This document shows, piece after piece, positions 4,558-5,698 of a stretch of DNA of 5,698 nt. The notes under the pieces were generated by a model. The model was not told the origin of the DNA. It saw nothing but the letters and a program-made list of their open reading frames with translations, and made no database searches. This stretch comes from Acidobacteriota bacterium (lineage in GTDB: Bacteria; Acidobacteriota; UBA890), in NCBI GenBank assembly GCA_022563115.1, contig JADFNY010000267.1, forward strand, positions 1 to 5,698. Reading direction: 5' to 3'. The position numbers were made by a program, and so were the translations under genes. Positions within the stretch are counted from its first letter, which is position 1. The number at the start of each line of letters is the position of its first letter.

Positions 4558-5698
4558 CTATTGCCGGTGCAAAGCGTAGAGCTCGTTTCGGCTGTTGATG
4601 TAGAGGACTCCGTTGGCAGCGACGGGGGCTCCGTACACGGCGTTGCCGAGGTTCATCTCGGCGAGCTCTTCCATCTCGCGCCCGGCTCGCAGGACGATTA
4701 CGTCGCCGTCCTCGTCGCCGAGATATACCTTGCCGTCGGCGACGAGCGGAGAGCCCCACACCGCCGCGAAGGTGTCGTACATCCACACCTCCTCGCCGGT
4801 GCCGACGTCGAGACAGCGGAAAAAGCCGCTGAAATCCGCTACGTACAGCAGCCCGTCGTGGATCGCGACCGTCGATAGCGAGCGGCGGATCTCCTCCGTG
4901 CGCCACACCAAACCCGACTCGGTGATGTCGCCCCGCTGCGTCGCGTCGATGGCGTGGAGGCGGCCACGCCCCTCGCCGTTTTCCGGGTCCTGCCCGTTGG
5001 CCACGAACACCTTGTCCTCCCAGACCACCGGCGTGGAAATGATGTTGTTGCGCGTGCGCGGCCACTCCGCATCGGGCGGGTTGGTGTCGAATTCCCACAA
5101 CATCGAGCCGTCGGTGACGTCGAAGCCGCGCACCCAGCCGTCACCCTGGCCGATGACCACCTGCACGGCACCGTCGATCTCGGCTACAGCGGGGGACGAC
5201 CACTGGCCGTGCAGGACGTATTCGCCGAGCGGCGCCGCCCGCCACACCAGCTCGCCGGTGTTCTTGTCGAGCGCGATCAGGTCGGGGGCCTGCGGCGACG
5301 GCAGGCGGCCCTCTTCGTCCCGGCCGTTCGAGGTGTTGACGATCACCAGGTCGCCGTACACGGCGGGGGCGCTGCTGGTCATATTGTGGGGGAACACGTC
5401 GAGCTCGCCGATCATGTCGAAGGTCCACACCACGTCGCCGTCGGCCTCGCCGACGCGAACCTCACCGGTGAACGGCCCATCGTTTTCGCGGTCGAGAAAA
5501 CCTTCGGTATCGAGGGCAACAACCTCGCCGCGGCTGCTCACGTAATAGAGGCGATCCCCGACGACGGTCGGCGACGAGCAGATGCCCTGGAACGGCCAGT
5601 CGTTGACCGGACCGGCCTCCAGCTTGTCGTGCACCATCTGCCAGAGAAACTCGCCGTCCGACTCCCGGAACGCCATCATGATGCCCTTGTCGCCGGCG
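4558..5698 (-). CDS. PQQ-binding-like beta-propeller repeat protein (partial, 5' end off window)
   Basis: The open frame runs from the right edge to the TAG at 4560-4558, giving 380 complete codons. The first in-window ATG (5679) is not credible as the start: the codons before it read AGDKGI, in frame, and the protein opens mid-blade. Counting from that M, blade motifs are ESDGEFLW (6-13), EADGDVVW (78-85), DKNTGELVW (138-146), DVTDGSMLW (187-195) and DVGTGEEVW (291-299). The segments NDWPFQGICSSPTVVGDRLY (26-45), NDGPFTGE (66-73), ELDVFPHN (92-99) and VLHGQWSSP (155-163) match, as I remember it, a long exported PQQ-like propeller family common in Planctomycetota and Acidobacteriota. The ring closes with RNELYALHRQ. 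The signal peptide and first blades would lie off window. It converges on the plus-strand PQQ gene, 111 bp apart, and shares with it GDIT-x-S-x-L-x-W and RAGRE motifs, so the two are probably paralogues. The role is unknown and an electron-transfer or dehydrogenase role is not shown. Confidence 0.88.
   Translation of the reverse strand, partial: AGDKGIMMAFRESDGEFLWQMVHDKLEAGPVNDWPFQGICSSPTVVGDRLYYVSSRGEVVALDTEGFLDRENDGPFTGEVRVGEADGDVVWTFDMIGELDVFPHNMTSSAPAVYGDLVIVNTSNGRDEEGRLPSPQAPDLIALDKNTGELVWRAAPLGEYVLHGQWSSPAVAEIDGAVQVVIGQGDGWVRGFDVTDGSMLWEFDTNPPDAEWPRTRNNIISTPVVWEDKVFVANGQDPENGEGRGRLHAIDATQRGDITESGLVWRTEEIRRSLSTVAIHDGLLYVADFSGFFRCLDVGTGEEVWMYDTFAAVWGSPLVADGKVYLGDEDGDVIVLRAGREMEELAEMNLGNAVYGAPVAANGVLYINSRNELYALHRQ

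Noticed and set aside
4289..5098. 269-codon minus-strand open frame crossing the terminator
   Set aside because: It is Arg-rich, runs through the terminator, overlaps the PQQ-like gene out of phase and has no domain.
5677..5679. ATG at 5679 as the true start of the right-hand PQQ gene
   Set aside because: The frame stays open to the window edge with propeller-like AGDKGI before it. There is no signal peptide or ribosome binding site here, so the gene begins off window.

Overview
The window is GC-rich bacterial DNA (roughly 60-65% GC by eye) with one conspicuous AT-rich island at about 861-940. It holds five protein genes, two of them cut by the window edges. No RNA gene, insertion sequence or CRISPR array is visible. 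Secreted PQQ-type beta-propellers, a DUF3500 protein and a 7TM histidine kinase together suggest a free-living Gram-negative bacterium from a group such as Acidobacteriota or Planctomycetota. That assignment is inference from remembered family distribution and is not firm.

Left part, minus strand. A PilZ-Hpt protein (1748 to 1080) is followed, after a 300-bp gap, by the membrane part and start of a PAS domain of a sensor histidine kinase (779 to beyond base 1). The gap contains the AT-rich island. The island has a perfect TATAAT on the minus strand and two pairs of short direct repeats, so it is the likely kinase promoter region. The most unusual observation is that the Hpt domain has arginine (R167) where the phosphorylated histidine should be, while its PilZ domain keeps the c-di-GMP-binding motifs.

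Right part, plus strand. A 159-bp divergent spacer separates the PilZ-Hpt gene from a probable two-gene operon. Its genes are a secreted DUF3500 protein (GTG start at 1908 with a strong Shine-Dalgarno) and a secreted PQQ-like beta-propeller (GTG start at 3052). The operon ends at a good intrinsic terminator (4468-4495).

A second, related PQQ-like propeller gene converges from the right (minus strand, stop at 4558) and runs off the window. The two propellers share similar C-terminal blades and are probably distant paralogues.

Functionally, the left half looks like signal transduction linking c-di-GMP to a kinase pathway. The right half encodes exported proteins of unknown substrate. Nothing in the sequence directly ties the two halves together except the shared divergent spacer.
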